Source of the DNA: Pedobacter ureilyticus
Lineage (GTDB): Bacteria; Bacteroidota; Bacteroidia; Sphingobacteriales; Sphingobacteriaceae
Reading direction: 5' to 3'
Assembly (NCBI RefSeq): GCF_005925345.1
Contig: NZ_SSHJ01000020.1
Coordinates: 27,540-91,539 of the forward strand
Length of the DNA stretch: 64,000 nt
Shown: piece after piece, positions 42,559-52,264 of the stretch
How the letters are laid out: each line of letters begins with the position of its first letter
Position numbering within the stretch: the first letter of the stretch is position 1
Notes under the pieces: generated by a model
Databases searched by the model: none
What the model saw: only the letters and a program-made list of their open reading frames with translations
Told to the model about the DNA's origin: nothing
Translations under genes and position numbers: made by a program

Positions 42559-45522
42559 ATGCAAGGTAAAGGTTTTATTAAATTTATGGCGATCCTTTTG
42601 GGTATCGTCTGTCTGTATTCACTTTCTTTCAACATCATTACTTACAACGTAGAGAAAAAAGCTAAGGAATTTGCCAAAGGCGATGAAGCAAAGGAAAAAG
42701 CATACTTAGACTCGATGGCTACCGAAAAGGTATATCCATTGTTAGGCCTTACCTATCAGCAAGTAAAAAGCAAAGAAATTAACTTAGGGCTAGACCTTAA
42801 AGGTGGTATGAATGTTACCATGGAAATTTCTTTGGCCGAGTTGACCAAGTCTTTAGCAGGCAACACATCTGACGAGAACTTCAACAAAGCGTTGAGCAAT
42901 GCGCAAACACAAATGAACGCCGGTGGAAAAGATTTCATCTCCTTGTTTGTAAGCGAATACGAGAAATTGGTTCCTAATGGAAAATTAGCAGATTTCTTTG
43001 CTAACCAAGATAACTCAGCGCAATTGAAAGCTACTGCTAGCAATTCTGAAGTTAAATCTTACTTAAGCAAAGAAGCTAACAGCGCTATCGATCGTTCATT
43101 TATCATCTTACGTAGCCGTATTGATGGTTTTGGTGTAGTAAGCCCTAACATGCAGAAACAAGAAGGTTCTAACAGAATCTTTATTGAAATGCCAGGTATC
43201 CAAGACAAAGAGCGTGTTCGTAAATTATTGCAAGGATCCGCAGAGTTACAATTCTGGCAAGTATATCAATCTCAAGAGGTTTATCCTATCTTAGAGAATA
43301 TCAACAAAACCTTAGCGTTAACCGTAAAAGACACCGTAGCTACAAAAGCCGCTGCAGATACTACCGCCAAAGGTGGTAAGTTAGCCGGTTTAACTAAAGG
43401 CGCAAGCTCAACAGCAGTTACTAAAGATACTAGCGCAACTGCGCTAGCGGCCGAAGCTCAAAAAACAAATCCTTTATTTGCAGTTTTAGTACCTCCGGTA
43501 TATCAAGGCGAAAACGGCCAACCTCAATTAATGCCTGGCGCAGTAGTAGGTTCGGCTTTGCAAAAAGATACGGCTAAGGTAAATGCTTTCTTAACCCGCC
43601 CAGAAATTAAGTCTTTAATTCCAACCACGATGAAGTTCATGTGGGGCTTAAAACCAAGAACTGGTACTAAAGCATTCGAACTTTATGCAATAAAAGCTAC
43701 TTCGTTAGATGGCCGTCCTGATTTAAGTGGCGATGCTGTAGCTAACGCTCGTGATGGTTACGACCAGAACAACAACCCAGATGTAACCATGTTCATGACC
43801 AGCGAAGGTGCATCTAAGTGGAAAAAAATGACTGCAGAAGCTGCCGCTGATCCTAACAACAAAAAAGCAATTGCTATTGTATTAGACAACACAGTTTACT
43901 CAGCTCCTACGGTACAAAACGAAATTCCTAATGGTGTTTCTTCAATTACTGGAAGCTTCACTAAAGAAGATACTAAAGATTTAGCCAACGTATTAAAAGC
44001 GGGTAAATTACCTGCTCCGGCTAAAATCGTTTCAGATTTCGTTGTTGGTCCTTCATTAGGTCAACAAGCTATTGATAGCGGTTTACTATCTTTCGTATTG
44101 GCTTTCGTAGTCATTCTTGCTTTCATGGCATTATATTACAATAAAGCAGGTTGGGTTGCCAATATTGCGTTATTAATCAACGTATTCTTTATCATGGGAG
44201 TTTTAGCTGCATTTGGTGCCGTATTAACGCTTCCTGGTATTGCCGGCATCGTGTTAACCATTGGTCTATCTGTAGATGCAAACATCCTAATTTTCGAACG
44301 TGTTCGTGAAGAATTAGCTTTAGGCAAATCAACCAATGTAGCCATTAGGGAAGGTTTCAAACACGCATTGTCTTCTATCTTAGACTCTAACATCACCGTA
44401 TTTATCTTGGGTATTATCCTATTTGTTTTCGGTTCTGGTCCGGTACAAGGTTTCGCAACTACCTTATGTGTGGGTATCGTTACGTCATTATTTGCGGCGG
44501 TATTGATCTCTCGTTTGATTTTCGAATCAATGATGGAGAAAAAATCAAACATCACTTTCGATAACAGCGTTACCCGAAACGCATTTAAAAACCTAGCCTT
44601 CAACTTTGTTGGGCGCAGAAAACTTTATTACATCATTTCTAGTATCATTATCATCGCAGGTATTGGTATGTACTTTAAAAATGGCGGCTTACACTTAGGC
44701 GTTGATTTTAAAGGTGGTAGAACCTACATGGTGAAGTTCGACAAGCAATTGAATACAGAAGAAGTTGCTAAAACTTTATCTGCTAATTTCGAAGGCGAAG
44801 AGGCTTTAGTTAAAACTATAGGAACGGATAATTCACTAAAAATTACTACACCTTACCACATTACAGACCAAGATCCTAATGCAGATAAAGTTGTTGAAAC
44901 TGCATTACGTAAAGGTTTAGATGGTTTAGGTGCAACATACACGATCGAGAGTTCACAAAAAGTAACACCAACCATTGCTAGCGATATCATCACTAGTGCG
45001 GTTTACGCCGTATTGTTCTCTTGTTTAGTGATGTTTATCTACATCTTGGTACGTTTCAAAAAATGGCAATATGGTTTAGGTGCGGTAATTGCGTTGTTCC
45101 ACGATGTATTATTGGTACTTTCATTCTACACTATTTTAGATGGTGTGTTGCCTTTCCCACTAGAGATTGGCCAAGATTTCATTGCAGCAATTTTAACGGT
45201 AATGGGTTACACCATGACAGAAACCGTAATCGTATTCGACCGTATCCGCGAGCGTTTAGCAGAAGCTGGTAAAGACGATATGTACGGCGAAGAGCGCAAC
45301 AAGCTAATCAACTTTGCATTAAACAGTACCTTAAGTCGTACCATTTTAACATCGTTGTCAGTATTCTTCGTATTAATCGTAATCTTCATCTTCGGTGGCG
45401 ATAGTATCCGAGGTTTTATCTTTGCTTTATTAATTGGCCGTATCATTGGTACCTATTCATCATTGTGTATCTCTACGCCAATCGTAATCGATTTATCGAA
45501 AGACGAAAAAGCAGTAAAATAG
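42559..45522 (+). CDS. secDF: Protein translocase SecDF (fused)
   Basis: 987 aa, SecD and SecF in one chain as usual in Bacteroidota. N-terminal helix (about 5-25), periplasmic P1 region with LGLDLKGGMNVTMEI (about 77) and a low-complexity Ala/Thr/Lys stretch (about 255-300), then SecD helices with GLSVDANILIFERVREEL, and from about 685 the SecF half with LGVDFKGGRTYMVKF and the DRIRERL/MTETVIVFDRI motif. Uses the proton gradient to help Sec export. Strongly codon-biased, as for a highly expressed gene. Own terminator. Confidence 0.96.
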   Translation: MQGKGFIKFMAILLGIVCLYSLSFNIITYNVEKKAKEFAKGDEAKEKAYLDSMATEKVYPLLGLTYQQVKSKEINLGLDLKGGMNVTMEISLAELTKSLAGNTSDENFNKALSNAQTQMNAGGKDFISLFVSEYEKLVPNGKLADFFANQDNSAQLKATASNSEVKSYLSKEANSAIDRSFIILRSRIDGFGVVSPNMQKQEGSNRIFIEMPGIQDKERVRKLLQGSAELQFWQVYQSQEVYPILENINKTLALTVKDTVATKAAADTTAKGGKLAGLTKGASSTAVTKDTSATALAAEAQKTNPLFAVLVPPVYQGENGQPQLMPGAVVGSALQKDTAKVNAFLTRPEIKSLIPTTMKFMWGLKPRTGTKAFELYAIKATSLDGRPDLSGDAVANARDGYDQNNNPDVTMFMTSEGASKWKKMTAEAAADPNNKKAIAIVLDNTVYSAPTVQNEIPNGVSSITGSFTKEDTKDLANVLKAGKLPAPAKIVSDFVVGPSLGQQAIDSGLLSFVLAFVVILAFMALYYNKAGWVANIALLINVFFIMGVLAAFGAVLTLPGIAGIVLTIGLSVDANILIFERVREELALGKSTNVAIREGFKHALSSILDSNITVFILGIILFVFGSGPVQGFATTLCVGIVTSLFAAVLISRLIFESMMEKKSNITFDNSVTRNAFKNLAFNFVGRRKLYYIISSIIIIAGIGMYFKNGGLHLGVDFKGGRTYMVKFDKQLNTEEVAKTLSANFEGEEALVKTIGTDNSLKITTPYHITDQDPNADKVVETALRKGLDGLGATYTIESSQKVTPTIASDIITSAVYAVLFSCLVMFIYILVRFKKWQYGLGAVIALFHDVLLVLSFYTILDGVLPFPLEIGQDFIAAILTVMGYTMTETVIVFDRIRERLAEAGKDDMYGEERNKLINFALNSTLSRTILTSLSVFFVLIVIFIFGGDSIRGFIFALLIGRIIGTYSSLCISTPIVIDLSKDEKAVK

Positions 45523-45550
45523 ATTTTTAAAACCAAATCATAAATCTAAG

Positions 45551-45577
45551 GTCCCGATGCAAATCGGGACTTTTTTG
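45551..45577 (+). terminator. Terminator of secDF
   Basis: GTCCCGAT-GCAA-ATCGGGAC, 8-bp stem with a GNRA loop, then TTTTTTG. Confidence 0.85.
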
Positions 45578-46577
45578 TTTTTGATAGATTTATGCTTAAC
45601 CGTAGAGTGAACGATTTGAAAAGCAATTTTCTTCAATAAACAATGTCAATCCTGCTATCCGTTTTACTTCTTGGTAAACCAAACTGGTTTACCAAACGTG
45701 TCCACTCCTATCAGGTTTAAAATGCAAGGACTGTGCATAGGTTTAAGTTATCTAAACCAGTTTCAATTAGCCGCAAAGCAAATAAGAGTTACGCTAAGAA
45801 CGCAAAGTTGGAAAGCTACCTTTTGTTTGTAAACCGACTTGGTACTGGTTCGAGATTTATACCCCTCCAGATTTGAAATTTAGAGTTTATATCAACGGAT
45901 TTGCAATCCTCCCTAGCTGATGGTTCGGGTTAAAAATCCTACAATAGCGTTTCGACATCACAAAGAGCAAAAAAATTACGAAGTGCTAACAGTATAGGTT
46001 TTCGACGCAATGTGACCCAAAGTCCGTAGGACTGAGATGATCATAGCAATGCAAATAGAAATTAGCATTAAACCGCAGAGCGGTGACATGATTTCGTTTC
46101 GAGCATATTTATTTTTATTCCTTTTAGCTTTGACAGATTGGAGACAATGTGTTAAAGTTTCAGCCACATCAACTGCAACTTTGGTTAAAGCTTCTTTTAA
46201 ACCTCTATGAACAAGCTGCGAAAGCAGACGGCAATAAAAACACTGGCACAAATACCAGCTTTTGAACACCTCTAATTGCAAAGATCAAAAAGCAGAAGTT
46301 AAGCGACAAATAAACCACATAAGTTTTAAGGCCAAAAAGATTGCAGCAAAAGCGGGACGGCTGCAACCCAAAAAGCACTGTAAAAGCTGTCCAACCAGAA
46401 CTTCTGTCAAACTAATCCCACAATCTAGCCATAAAACTAAACCATCTACAAACTACCAACCAAAACACCATTAAATCTCTATATTTACCAAACTAAATAG
46501 CAGTTTACCTGTTGCTTAATTGAGGTTATTAGTGGGCTATTTTTACTTTTAACTTTAAACATTTAACTTCATCTGGT
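45578..46577. other. One-kilobase gene-free stretch with decayed repeats
   Basis: It holds repeat module C (45650-45758), a CGCAAAG-type patch near 45775-45825, and a region (46010-46475) open in two directions but with no recognisable protein. The end of the module-like text (CCTACAATAGCG, near 45939) resembles the right end of copy D (GACAATAGCG, 63723). The stretch looks like repeat debris; no tRNA or known RNA was seen. Confidence 0.6.
45650..45758. repeat. Dispersed repeat module, copy C, with invertible-looking core
   Basis: Left flank TCCTGCTATCCGTTTTAC, hairpin TTGGTAAACC-AAACT-GGTTTACCAA (45671-45695), then GTGTCCACTCCTATCAGG and a 45-nt segment (45714-45758) bounded by GGTTT and AAACC. 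That segment occurs at 63677-63721 in the opposite orientation with 39 of 45 bases equal. Confidence 0.7.
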
Positions 46578-47873
46578 ATGGAACAAAAGAAGAAAATCGT
46601 GATTATTGGTGGTGGTTTTGGCGGTATAGAGCTGGCAAAAAAACTCAAAAATAAAAATGTAGAAATCATCATCCTTGATAAACACAACTACCATACATTT
46701 CAGCCATTACTTTATCAGGTGGCCACTGGTGGCTTAGAAGCAGATTCAATTGCCTTCCCTATCCGTAAAATATTTAAAGGACAGAAAAACTTAAAATTTC
46801 GGGTTACCGAGGTAAAAAAGGTCTTTCCCGAATTAAATAAGCTAGAAACTACCATTGGTAATATTGATTACGATTACTTGGTAATTGCTACAGGCTCTAC
46901 CAGCAATTATTTTGGCCAAACGGAGATTTCGCAAAATGCCATGCCAATGAAATCTATTCCTGAAGCTTTAAACTTGCGAAGCCTAATTCTCCAAAACCTA
47001 GAAGCGGCAATTATTGCAAAAGATCCAGTTAAAGAAAGTGAGCTGCTTAATTTCGTAGTGGTTGGCGGTGGCCCCACTGGTGTAGAAACTGCTGGCGCCA
47101 TAGCTGAGCTGAAAAAGCACGTGCTAAAGAACGATTATCCAGAACTAGACCTTAACAAGGTAAATATCTATTTGATCGAAGGATCGCCAGAACTATTAGG
47201 TGCCATGTCGGTACAAGCACAGCAAAAATCTAAGCAGTTTTTGGAAGAGCTAGGCGTTACTGTGTACACCGAAGCCCGTGTGCAAGGCTACGATGGACAA
47301 ACGTTATCGTTAGTTGATGGCAGAAAAATTGGCGCCGCAACAGTAGTTTGGAGCGCAGGCGTAAAAGGTGTAGTGCTAGAAGGCTTAAGTACAGAAGTTG
47401 TAGTGAGGGGAAATCGTTTAAAAGTGAACGAAATTAGCTTAATAGAAGGCTATCAAAATATTTTTGCCATTGGCGATGTAGCTGCAATGATTACCGAAGA
47501 GACCCCAAACGGCCATCCTGGCGTAGCACCAGCAGCCATACAACAAGGTAAACAATTGGCCAAAAATCTAGTTAACTTGATTGAAAACAAACCTACCGAA
47601 GCTTTCAAGTATTTCGACAAAGGTGCAATGGCCACTGTTGGACGAAACAGAGCGGTGGTAGATATCAATAAGATAAGATTTCAAGGAATTTTTGCGTGGT
47701 TTACTTGGATGTTTGTACATTTAATGACTTTAGTTGGCTTTAGGAACAAACTGGTTGTTTTTGTAAATTGGGTATGGAGTTACTTTAGCTACGACAGAGG
47801 CACAAGATTAATTATCAGACCATTTAAACCTTTTAAAGAATACAAGAAACCACATGACGCAGAAGCAACTTAA
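46578..47873 (+). CDS. ndh: Type II NADH dehydrogenase-like NAD(P)/FAD oxidoreductase
   Basis: 431 aa. FAD-binding GGGFGGIELAKKL near the N-terminus, HNYHTFQPLLYQVATGGLE, a second nucleotide-binding GGGPTGVETAGAIAEL (about 160-175) and FAIGDVAAM (about 296-304). C-terminal amphipathic/hydrophobic stretch (about 365-410, FAWFTWMFVHLMTLVGF) for membrane binding. Transfers electrons from NADH to quinone without pumping. Its end overlaps the start of mgsA by 20 nt. Confidence 0.9.
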   Translation: MEQKKKIVIIGGGFGGIELAKKLKNKNVEIIILDKHNYHTFQPLLYQVATGGLEADSIAFPIRKIFKGQKNLKFRVTEVKKVFPELNKLETTIGNIDYDYLVIATGSTSNYFGQTEISQNAMPMKSIPEALNLRSLILQNLEAAIIAKDPVKESELLNFVVVGGGPTGVETAGAIAELKKHVLKNDYPELDLNKVNIYLIEGSPELLGAMSVQAQQKSKQFLEELGVTVYTEARVQGYDGQTLSLVDGRKIGAATVVWSAGVKGVVLEGLSTEVVVRGNRLKVNEISLIEGYQNIFAIGDVAAMITEETPNGHPGVAPAAIQQGKQLAKNLVNLIENKPTEAFKYFDKGAMATVGRNRAVVDINKIRFQGIFAWFTWMFVHLMTLVGFRNKLVVFVNWVWSYFSYDRGTRLIIRPFKPFKEYKKPHDAEAT

Positions 47874-48303
47874 CGCCAATAAAAGCATAGCCCTAGTAGC
47901 CCACGACCACCGTAAAGATGACCTCATTAAATGGGCAATAGCAAACAAAGAGGCGCTTAGTCAACACAGTTTATTAGCTACCGGCACTACGGGTAAGTTG
48001 TTGGAAGAAAACCTGGGTTTGCCAGTTAAAAAACTGCTTAGCGGCCCATTAGGGGGCGACCAGCAGATTGGTGCTTTAATTGCACAATCAGAAATTGATG
48101 TGCTAATTTTCTTTTGGGACCCTATGGAAGCACAACCGCACGATCCAGATGTTAAGGCCCTGCTGCGTGTTGGTATTGTATGGAATATCCCTATGGCTTG
48201 CGATGTGGCTACAGCAGATTTCTTAATTTCATCGCCTTACATGAAAGGCACTTATACCGCAGCACTTACCGATTATGATGCCTATAAAAACAGAAAACTT
48301 TAA
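47854..48303 (+). CDS. mgsA: Methylglyoxal synthase
   Basis: 149 aa. Makes methylglyoxal and phosphate from dihydroxyacetone phosphate. Seen: IALVAHDHRKDDLIKW, TGTTGKLLEENLGLPV, SGPLGGDQQIGALIA (catalytic Asp included) and DPMEAQPHDPDVKALLR with the conserved His. Overlaps ndh by 20 nt and the HMG-CoA lyase by 29 nt, a tight three-gene set. Confidence 0.95.
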   Translation: MTQKQLNANKSIALVAHDHRKDDLIKWAIANKEALSQHSLLATGTTGKLLEENLGLPVKKLLSGPLGGDQQIGALIAQSEIDVLIFFWDPMEAQPHDPDVKALLRVGIVWNIPMACDVATADFLISSPYMKGTYTAALTDYDAYKNRKL

Positions 48304-49159
48304 AACACCGATCAAACTGATAGAGTGCCCACGTGATGCTATGCAGGGCTTGCATGACTTTGTACCCACTGTACTCAAGATCGAATACTTAAACCTTTTA
48401 CTTAAAGTTGGTTTTGACACCTTAGACTTTGGGAGTTTCGTATCGCCAAAAGCCATCCCACAAATGCGAGATACAGAAGAAGTATTAGCTGGTTTAGATT
48501 TGTCTGGCACTACCAAATTATTGGCTATTGTTGCTAATTTGAAAGGTGTAGAAAATGCAGTGAAACATCCGGAAATTACTTATTTAGGCTTTCCCTTTTC
48601 TATTTCCGAAACTTTTCAGCAGCGCAACACCAACTCGAGCATTGCCCAGTCTTTAAATACAGTTGAAGAAATGCTTAATTTATGCGATAAACATAGCAAA
48701 ACGGCGGTGGTTTACCTGTCTATGGGCTTTGGCAACCCTTATGGTGATGAATGGAACACGGATATTGTTTCGCATTGGGCCAACGAATTGGTACAAAAAG
48801 GCGTGAAAATCATTTCCGTTGCCGACACCGTTGGTATCTCTACTCCAGATAAAATCAATGAGATACTTCCACCCTTAGTTCAGCTATTTTCGGATACTGA
48901 ATTTGGGTTACATTTGCACAGCACGCCGCAGCAACGCCTAGAAAAAATTGAAGCTGCTTTTGCCGCAGGTTGCACCCGTATGGACAGCGCTTTAAAAGGC
49001 TTTGGCGGTTGCCCTATGGCTGCAGATGATTTAACTGGAAATATTGCTACCGAAGATGTCATTAGTTATTTAACATCAAAAGGTGTTCAGGTAAATTTGG
49101 ATATGGAAAAATGGGGCGAAGCAATGATGTTTTCGGGAAGGGTTTTTAGTTCTCGTTAG
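48275..49159 (+). CDS. Hydroxymethylglutaryl-CoA lyase
   Basis: 294 aa from ATG 48275; a start at the second Met, 48278, is equally possible. DRE-TIM barrel: IECPRDAMQGL (catalytic Arg/Asp), VSPKAIPQMRDTEEV, GLHLHSTPQQ (metal-binding HxH) and the Cys loop GFGGCPMAADDL near the C-terminus, as in HMG-CoA lyases. Splits HMG-CoA into acetoacetate and acetyl-CoA in leucine breakdown. It overlaps mgsA by 29 nt. An isopropylmalate-synthase-like member is excluded by length and motif. Confidence 0.92.
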   Translation: MMPIKTENFKTPIKLIECPRDAMQGLHDFVPTVLKIEYLNLLLKVGFDTLDFGSFVSPKAIPQMRDTEEVLAGLDLSGTTKLLAIVANLKGVENAVKHPEITYLGFPFSISETFQQRNTNSSIAQSLNTVEEMLNLCDKHSKTAVVYLSMGFGNPYGDEWNTDIVSHWANELVQKGVKIISVADTVGISTPDKINEILPPLVQLFSDTEFGLHLHSTPQQRLEKIEAAFAAGCTRMDSALKGFGGCPMAADDLTGNIATEDVISYLTSKGVQVNLDMEKWGEAMMFSGRVFSSR

Positions 49160-49160
49160 C

Positions 49161-49979
49161 CTACAAACTGTCTATCATTTTCTTTTTAAGGATATATTTA
49201 TCAACAATGTACTTAGATAAAGGCTTTAATTTCCTTTCTAGGTGAATAGGATGCATTCCAGGTTGCGTGTAAAACTCAGGAAAGCTATCTATTTTAGCAT
49301 ACCAAACCCTATTGATGTCATCGTAAGTCAAGGTATCTGGCTGTGTAATTCGCTTAAAATTATTTAAACGAATTTCGTCGATGGCAACAACTTGCTGGCC
49401 ATTGAGTACACCATCCTCACAAATCGCTTTTTCGTACCTAACTCCATTCCATTGCATACATTTTTCTCGGTTCAGATACCAATAGATAAATATCCCAGCT
49501 GAAAAAACGGCAACAACCAATAAAGCTTTTACTGCTTTATTTTTGAAGATCCAAGATTTAAAATCTCGATTTGTGGTCTGAGGTATAAGATCATTGTCCT
49601 CGATTAACCAAGCTAGCAGTACTACGTTATGAGCATTAGGCTTTTTAACCTTACCTTCTATGTATTTTTGTAAGGGTTTAAACCTTTCCGCATCAAGGCT
49701 CAAAACATCTTGAATTGTAGAAATCTGGTAGCCTACTCCTCCAAACGATTGTAATATATCTTTAATTTCATCCTTCGGTCGCTTTAAAAATAGAGCCGCA
49801 CATTCATTCCGCAAATTTGCGATAGTAGGGTTCTTTAAATTGGCAGACAATTTACCTTTCCGTTTAAGTTTTTTATAAACTTCTAATACATCTACCTCTT
49901 GTTGATCGAGCATTCCTAAAAGATTTAAAAACAAAAATAATCGGAATTTCTGGAATACTTCTAAACTAACTGGAATCAC
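49161..49979 (-). CDS. Single-TM protein of unknown function
   Basis: 272 aa. N-terminal region mostly helical (residues 1-145, KLKRKGKLSANLKNPTIANL), one membrane helix at about 151-168 (ALLVVAVFSAGIFIYWYL), then a C-terminal part with two Cys (CMQWNGVRYEKAIC) and DTLTYDDINRVWYAKIDSF. N-in topology is likely. The head might act as a small DNA- or protein-binding module. It is divergent from the kinase locus at 50.1 kb with a gap of about 110 nt. Not recognised. Confidence 0.7.
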   Translation of the reverse strand: MIPVSLEVFQKFRLFLFLNLLGMLDQQEVDVLEVYKKLKRKGKLSANLKNPTIANLRNECAALFLKRPKDEIKDILQSFGGVGYQISTIQDVLSLDAERFKPLQKYIEGKVKKPNAHNVVLLAWLIEDNDLIPQTTNRDFKSWIFKNKAVKALLVVAVFSAGIFIYWYLNREKCMQWNGVRYEKAICEDGVLNGQQVVAIDEIRLNNFKRITQPDTLTYDDINRVWYAKIDSFPEFYTQPGMHPIHLERKLKPLSKYIVDKYILKKKMIDSL

Positions 49980-50092
49980 ATTAGATTCTTGTTGGATTCA
50001 TTCGGATTCCTTCGTTAAAGCTATTTCTAGCGCACATCTTTGCTTTCGAAATCAGTCACAAAAAACAAACACAAAACCTGGTTTCAAAAAAA

Positions 50093-50254
50093 ATGAGTGG
50101 ATATCGCGGTAGCGAAATATTGGATTGGGAAGCTTTATCAACTCCCACGATTGAAACTCGAAACACTTCCCAAAAATTCAGAAGGCCTTCTGATTTACAC
50201 TGCAGCAAACCCAGCGAATGGCCGCTGGGAACTGCCTCGTATTTCACATTCTAA
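50093..50254 (+). CDS. Possible small protein, 53 aa
   Basis: ATG 50093 opens a frame MSGYRGSEILDWEALS that ends at TAA 50252-50254. A -7-like CATCTTTG lies at 50033-50040. It overlaps a longer frame at 50097-50297 in another phase, and codon use does not clearly decide. Only its position ahead of the 73-aa secreted protein supports it. Confidence 0.3.
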   Translation: MSGYRGSEILDWEALSTPTIETRNTSQKFRRPSDLHCSKPSEWPLGTASYFTF

Positions 50255-50266
50255 ATTTTTGAAAAA

Positions 50267-50488
50267 ATGTTTATTCCAATTTTTATCGCCCTGTTAATGG
50301 GCTTAATTTCTCCTGCCAATCATTCTGCTAATTGCAATACGGGGGGCACCGTTTACGTAAATAGTACAAACGGCGAAGATGGTGATCCAGACACCGACCC
50401 TGATAATAATGGAGACACAGGCGTTGATGGTCCGGGGCCAGCTAATCCAGGCGGCGGTTCTGGGCAAAACCCGCCACCAAAACCATAA
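50267..50488 (+). CDS. Small secreted acidic, Gly/Pro-rich protein
   Basis: 73 aa. Hydrophobic N-terminus (MFIPIFIALLMGLISPA) fits a signal peptide, followed by SANCNTGGTVYV and a highly acidic, then Gly/Pro tail (GDPDTDPDNNGDTGVDG, ending NPPPKP). Small secreted proteins of this look often stand next to TPR-type sensor kinases in Bacteroidota. A signal or cell-surface role is possible but not shown. A hairpin at 50498-50522 follows it. Confidence 0.55.
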   Translation: MFIPIFIALLMGLISPANHSANCNTGGTVYVNSTNGEDGDPDTDPDNNGDTGVDGPGPANPGGGSGQNPPPKP

Positions 50489-50497
50489 TTATACCCA

Positions 50498-50522
50498 AAG
50501 CAAGGTGCGTGGCACCTTGCTT
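50498..50522 (+). terminator. Hairpin between the small secreted gene and the sensor kinase
   Basis: AAGCAAGGTGC-GTG-GCACCTTGCTT, 11-bp arms, no clear T-tract. May separate the two transcripts. Confidence 0.55.
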
Positions 50523-50570
50523 CTCAGATTCTAAAATCTAGCTACGCCATTTTTGTTTAAATTGTTTTTG

Positions 50571-50578
50571 TATTTTTG
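50571..50578 (+). promoter_or_regulatory. -7 element overlapping the kinase start
   Basis: TATTTTTG fits TAnnTTTG and covers the TTG at 50576. If used, the message would begin near 50584 and GTG 50594 would be the start, nearly without leader. Confidence 0.45.
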
Positions 50579-52255
50579 AGTAAATTCAAAACTGTGACAC
50601 GCCTCTATCTACTTATAATTAGTCTTTTTTTACTTTCTTGCTCTGCAAACCAGCAGAAAAAAAAGAAAGACAAAGAAGCTAATCCTTTTCACGACCAAGC
50701 TTATACATACAGAGATTCTCAAAAACCTGATAGTGCATTTATCTTTTTTGCCAAAGCAAAAGATCTTTTTCTTCAGCGCAAAGACAGTTTAGGCGTGGCA
50801 AACTGTTTGGTAAATTCCGCAATTATTTCTACCAATATGGGCGATTACTTTGGGGGACAAGAACTTTCTCTCGAAGCACTATCCTATCTAAATGAAGAGA
50901 AAAAAGAAGATTATACCTACCTCAACTCTAATTATAACAATTTAGCAATTGCAAGCGAACGCCTTAGGAATTATGATAACGCTATTAAATTTTATGATCT
51001 AGCAATTAAATTCGCTACAGATTCTAGCTCAATTCTACTTTACCTAAACAATAAAGCAAATGCCTATCAAGGATCGAAGCAGTATAAAAACGCCTTAGTT
51101 ATTTACAATAAATTGTTGCGAAAAGATAGCAACGAGAAAACAACTTTTGCAAGGGTATTATCCAATATAGCGTTCACTAAATGGCAATTAAACCAGAGTT
51201 ACAACCCATTGCCCGAGCTATCAGCCGCCTTAAACATACGGCAAAAAGAAAATGATTTATGGGGCTTAAATTCTAGTTACGATTACATAGCAAACTACTA
51301 CGCTATACACAACGCAGATTCGGCCTTACACTATGCCCAGAAAATGTTAAGCAATGCGCAACTGTTAAATAGTGCCGACGATCAATTATTCGCCCTGCAA
51401 AAACTCATCAAATTTAGTGCTAAACCAGATCGAGACCTTTATTTTGAACGTTACCTAAAATTAGACGACAGTTTATTAACCGCTAGAAACCTCGCTAAAA
51501 ATCGCTTTGCGCTAATTAAGTTTGAAACCGAAAAACACAAAGCAGATAAGCTGGCCCTACAGAAACAAAATTCTGAAAAAACTTACCAAATTATCATTAT
51601 CACTAGTGTCTCTCTGTTAACATTAATATTTGGATGGTTTTGGTACAAGAAACGTCAACAGCATATCAAACTAATTGCAGAAAAAACCATTAAAGAAAAT
51701 CAGTTAAAAACTTCAAAAAAAGTGCATGATGTGGTTGCAAACGGACTTTATAGGGTAATGATCGAAATTGAGAACGAAAAAGAGCTAGATAAGGAACGTG
51801 TTTTAGATAAGATTGAAGATATGTACGAGAAATCTCGTGATATTTCTTACGATAATGAAACCTTAAACTTACACAACTTTCAGGAAACCCTAAACAACTT
51901 AGTAAATTCGTTCAAATCTTCTACCATCGACATCAAGATGGAAGGCAACACCAAAGCGCTGTGGCAAAAAGTGAATGCTAAGGTGCAACATGAAATAACG
52001 CATATTTTGCAAGAACTATTGGTAAACATGGCCAAACACAGCAAAGCAAGCCAGGTAAGCTTTACTTTTGAGCAAAATAATCAAGAGATCTGCATCTGCT
52101 ACAGAGATAATGGAGTGGGTTTATCAAAAGATGCCGAGTTTAAAAACGGATTAACGAATACGGGAAACCGTATAAATCATATTTCGGGTAACATTACTTT
52201 TGAAACATTAAAAGAAACTGGGCTGGAGATTAAAATTTCCTTTCCTATTTACTAA
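50576..52255 (+). CDS. TPR-containing sensor histidine kinase
   Basis: 559 aa from TTG 50576, or 553 from GTG 50594; no ATG is available. Lipoprotein-like N-terminus (LLIISLFLLSCS), then TPR-like repeats (about 40-290; YNNLAIASERLRNYDNAIKFY), one TM (about 335-360, IIIITSVSLLTLIFGWFWY), a dimerisation part with KVHDVVANGLYRVM (phospho-His, LuxR-type kinase) and a HATPase domain (VKVQHEITHILQELLVNMAKHS; DNGVGLS). Cognate regulator follows after 9 nt. A -7 element overlaps the TTG start. Likely senses an outside or envelope signal. Confidence 0.88.
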   Translation: MSKFKTVTRLYLLIISLFLLSCSANQQKKKKDKEANPFHDQAYTYRDSQKPDSAFIFFAKAKDLFLQRKDSLGVANCLVNSAIISTNMGDYFGGQELSLEALSYLNEEKKEDYTYLNSNYNNLAIASERLRNYDNAIKFYDLAIKFATDSSSILLYLNNKANAYQGSKQYKNALVIYNKLLRKDSNEKTTFARVLSNIAFTKWQLNQSYNPLPELSAALNIRQKENDLWGLNSSYDYIANYYAIHNADSALHYAQKMLSNAQLLNSADDQLFALQKLIKFSAKPDRDLYFERYLKLDDSLLTARNLAKNRFALIKFETEKHKADKLALQKQNSEKTYQIIIITSVSLLTLIFGWFWYKKRQQHIKLIAEKTIKENQLKTSKKVHDVVANGLYRVMIEIENEKELDKERVLDKIEDMYEKSRDISYDNETLNLHNFQETLNNLVNSFKSSTIDIKMEGNTKALWQKVNAKVQHEITHILQELLVNMAKHSKASQVSFTFEQNNQEICICYRDNGVGLSKDAEFKNGLTNTGNRINHISGNITFETLKETGLEIKISFPIY

Positions 52256-52264
52256 AACTACCTT

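Noticed and set aside
45976..46281. 101-aa minus-strand frame with a hydrophobic C-terminal part
   Set aside because: Lies in repeat debris, overlaps another frame, and shows no recognisable family or start context.
46262..46474. 70-aa plus-strand frame, Lys-rich
   Set aside because: Low-complexity composition, no start signal, in the gene-free stretch.
50097..50297. 66-aa frame overlapping the 53-aa and 73-aa frames
   Set aside because: It overlaps the signal-peptide gene in another phase and has no pattern of its own.
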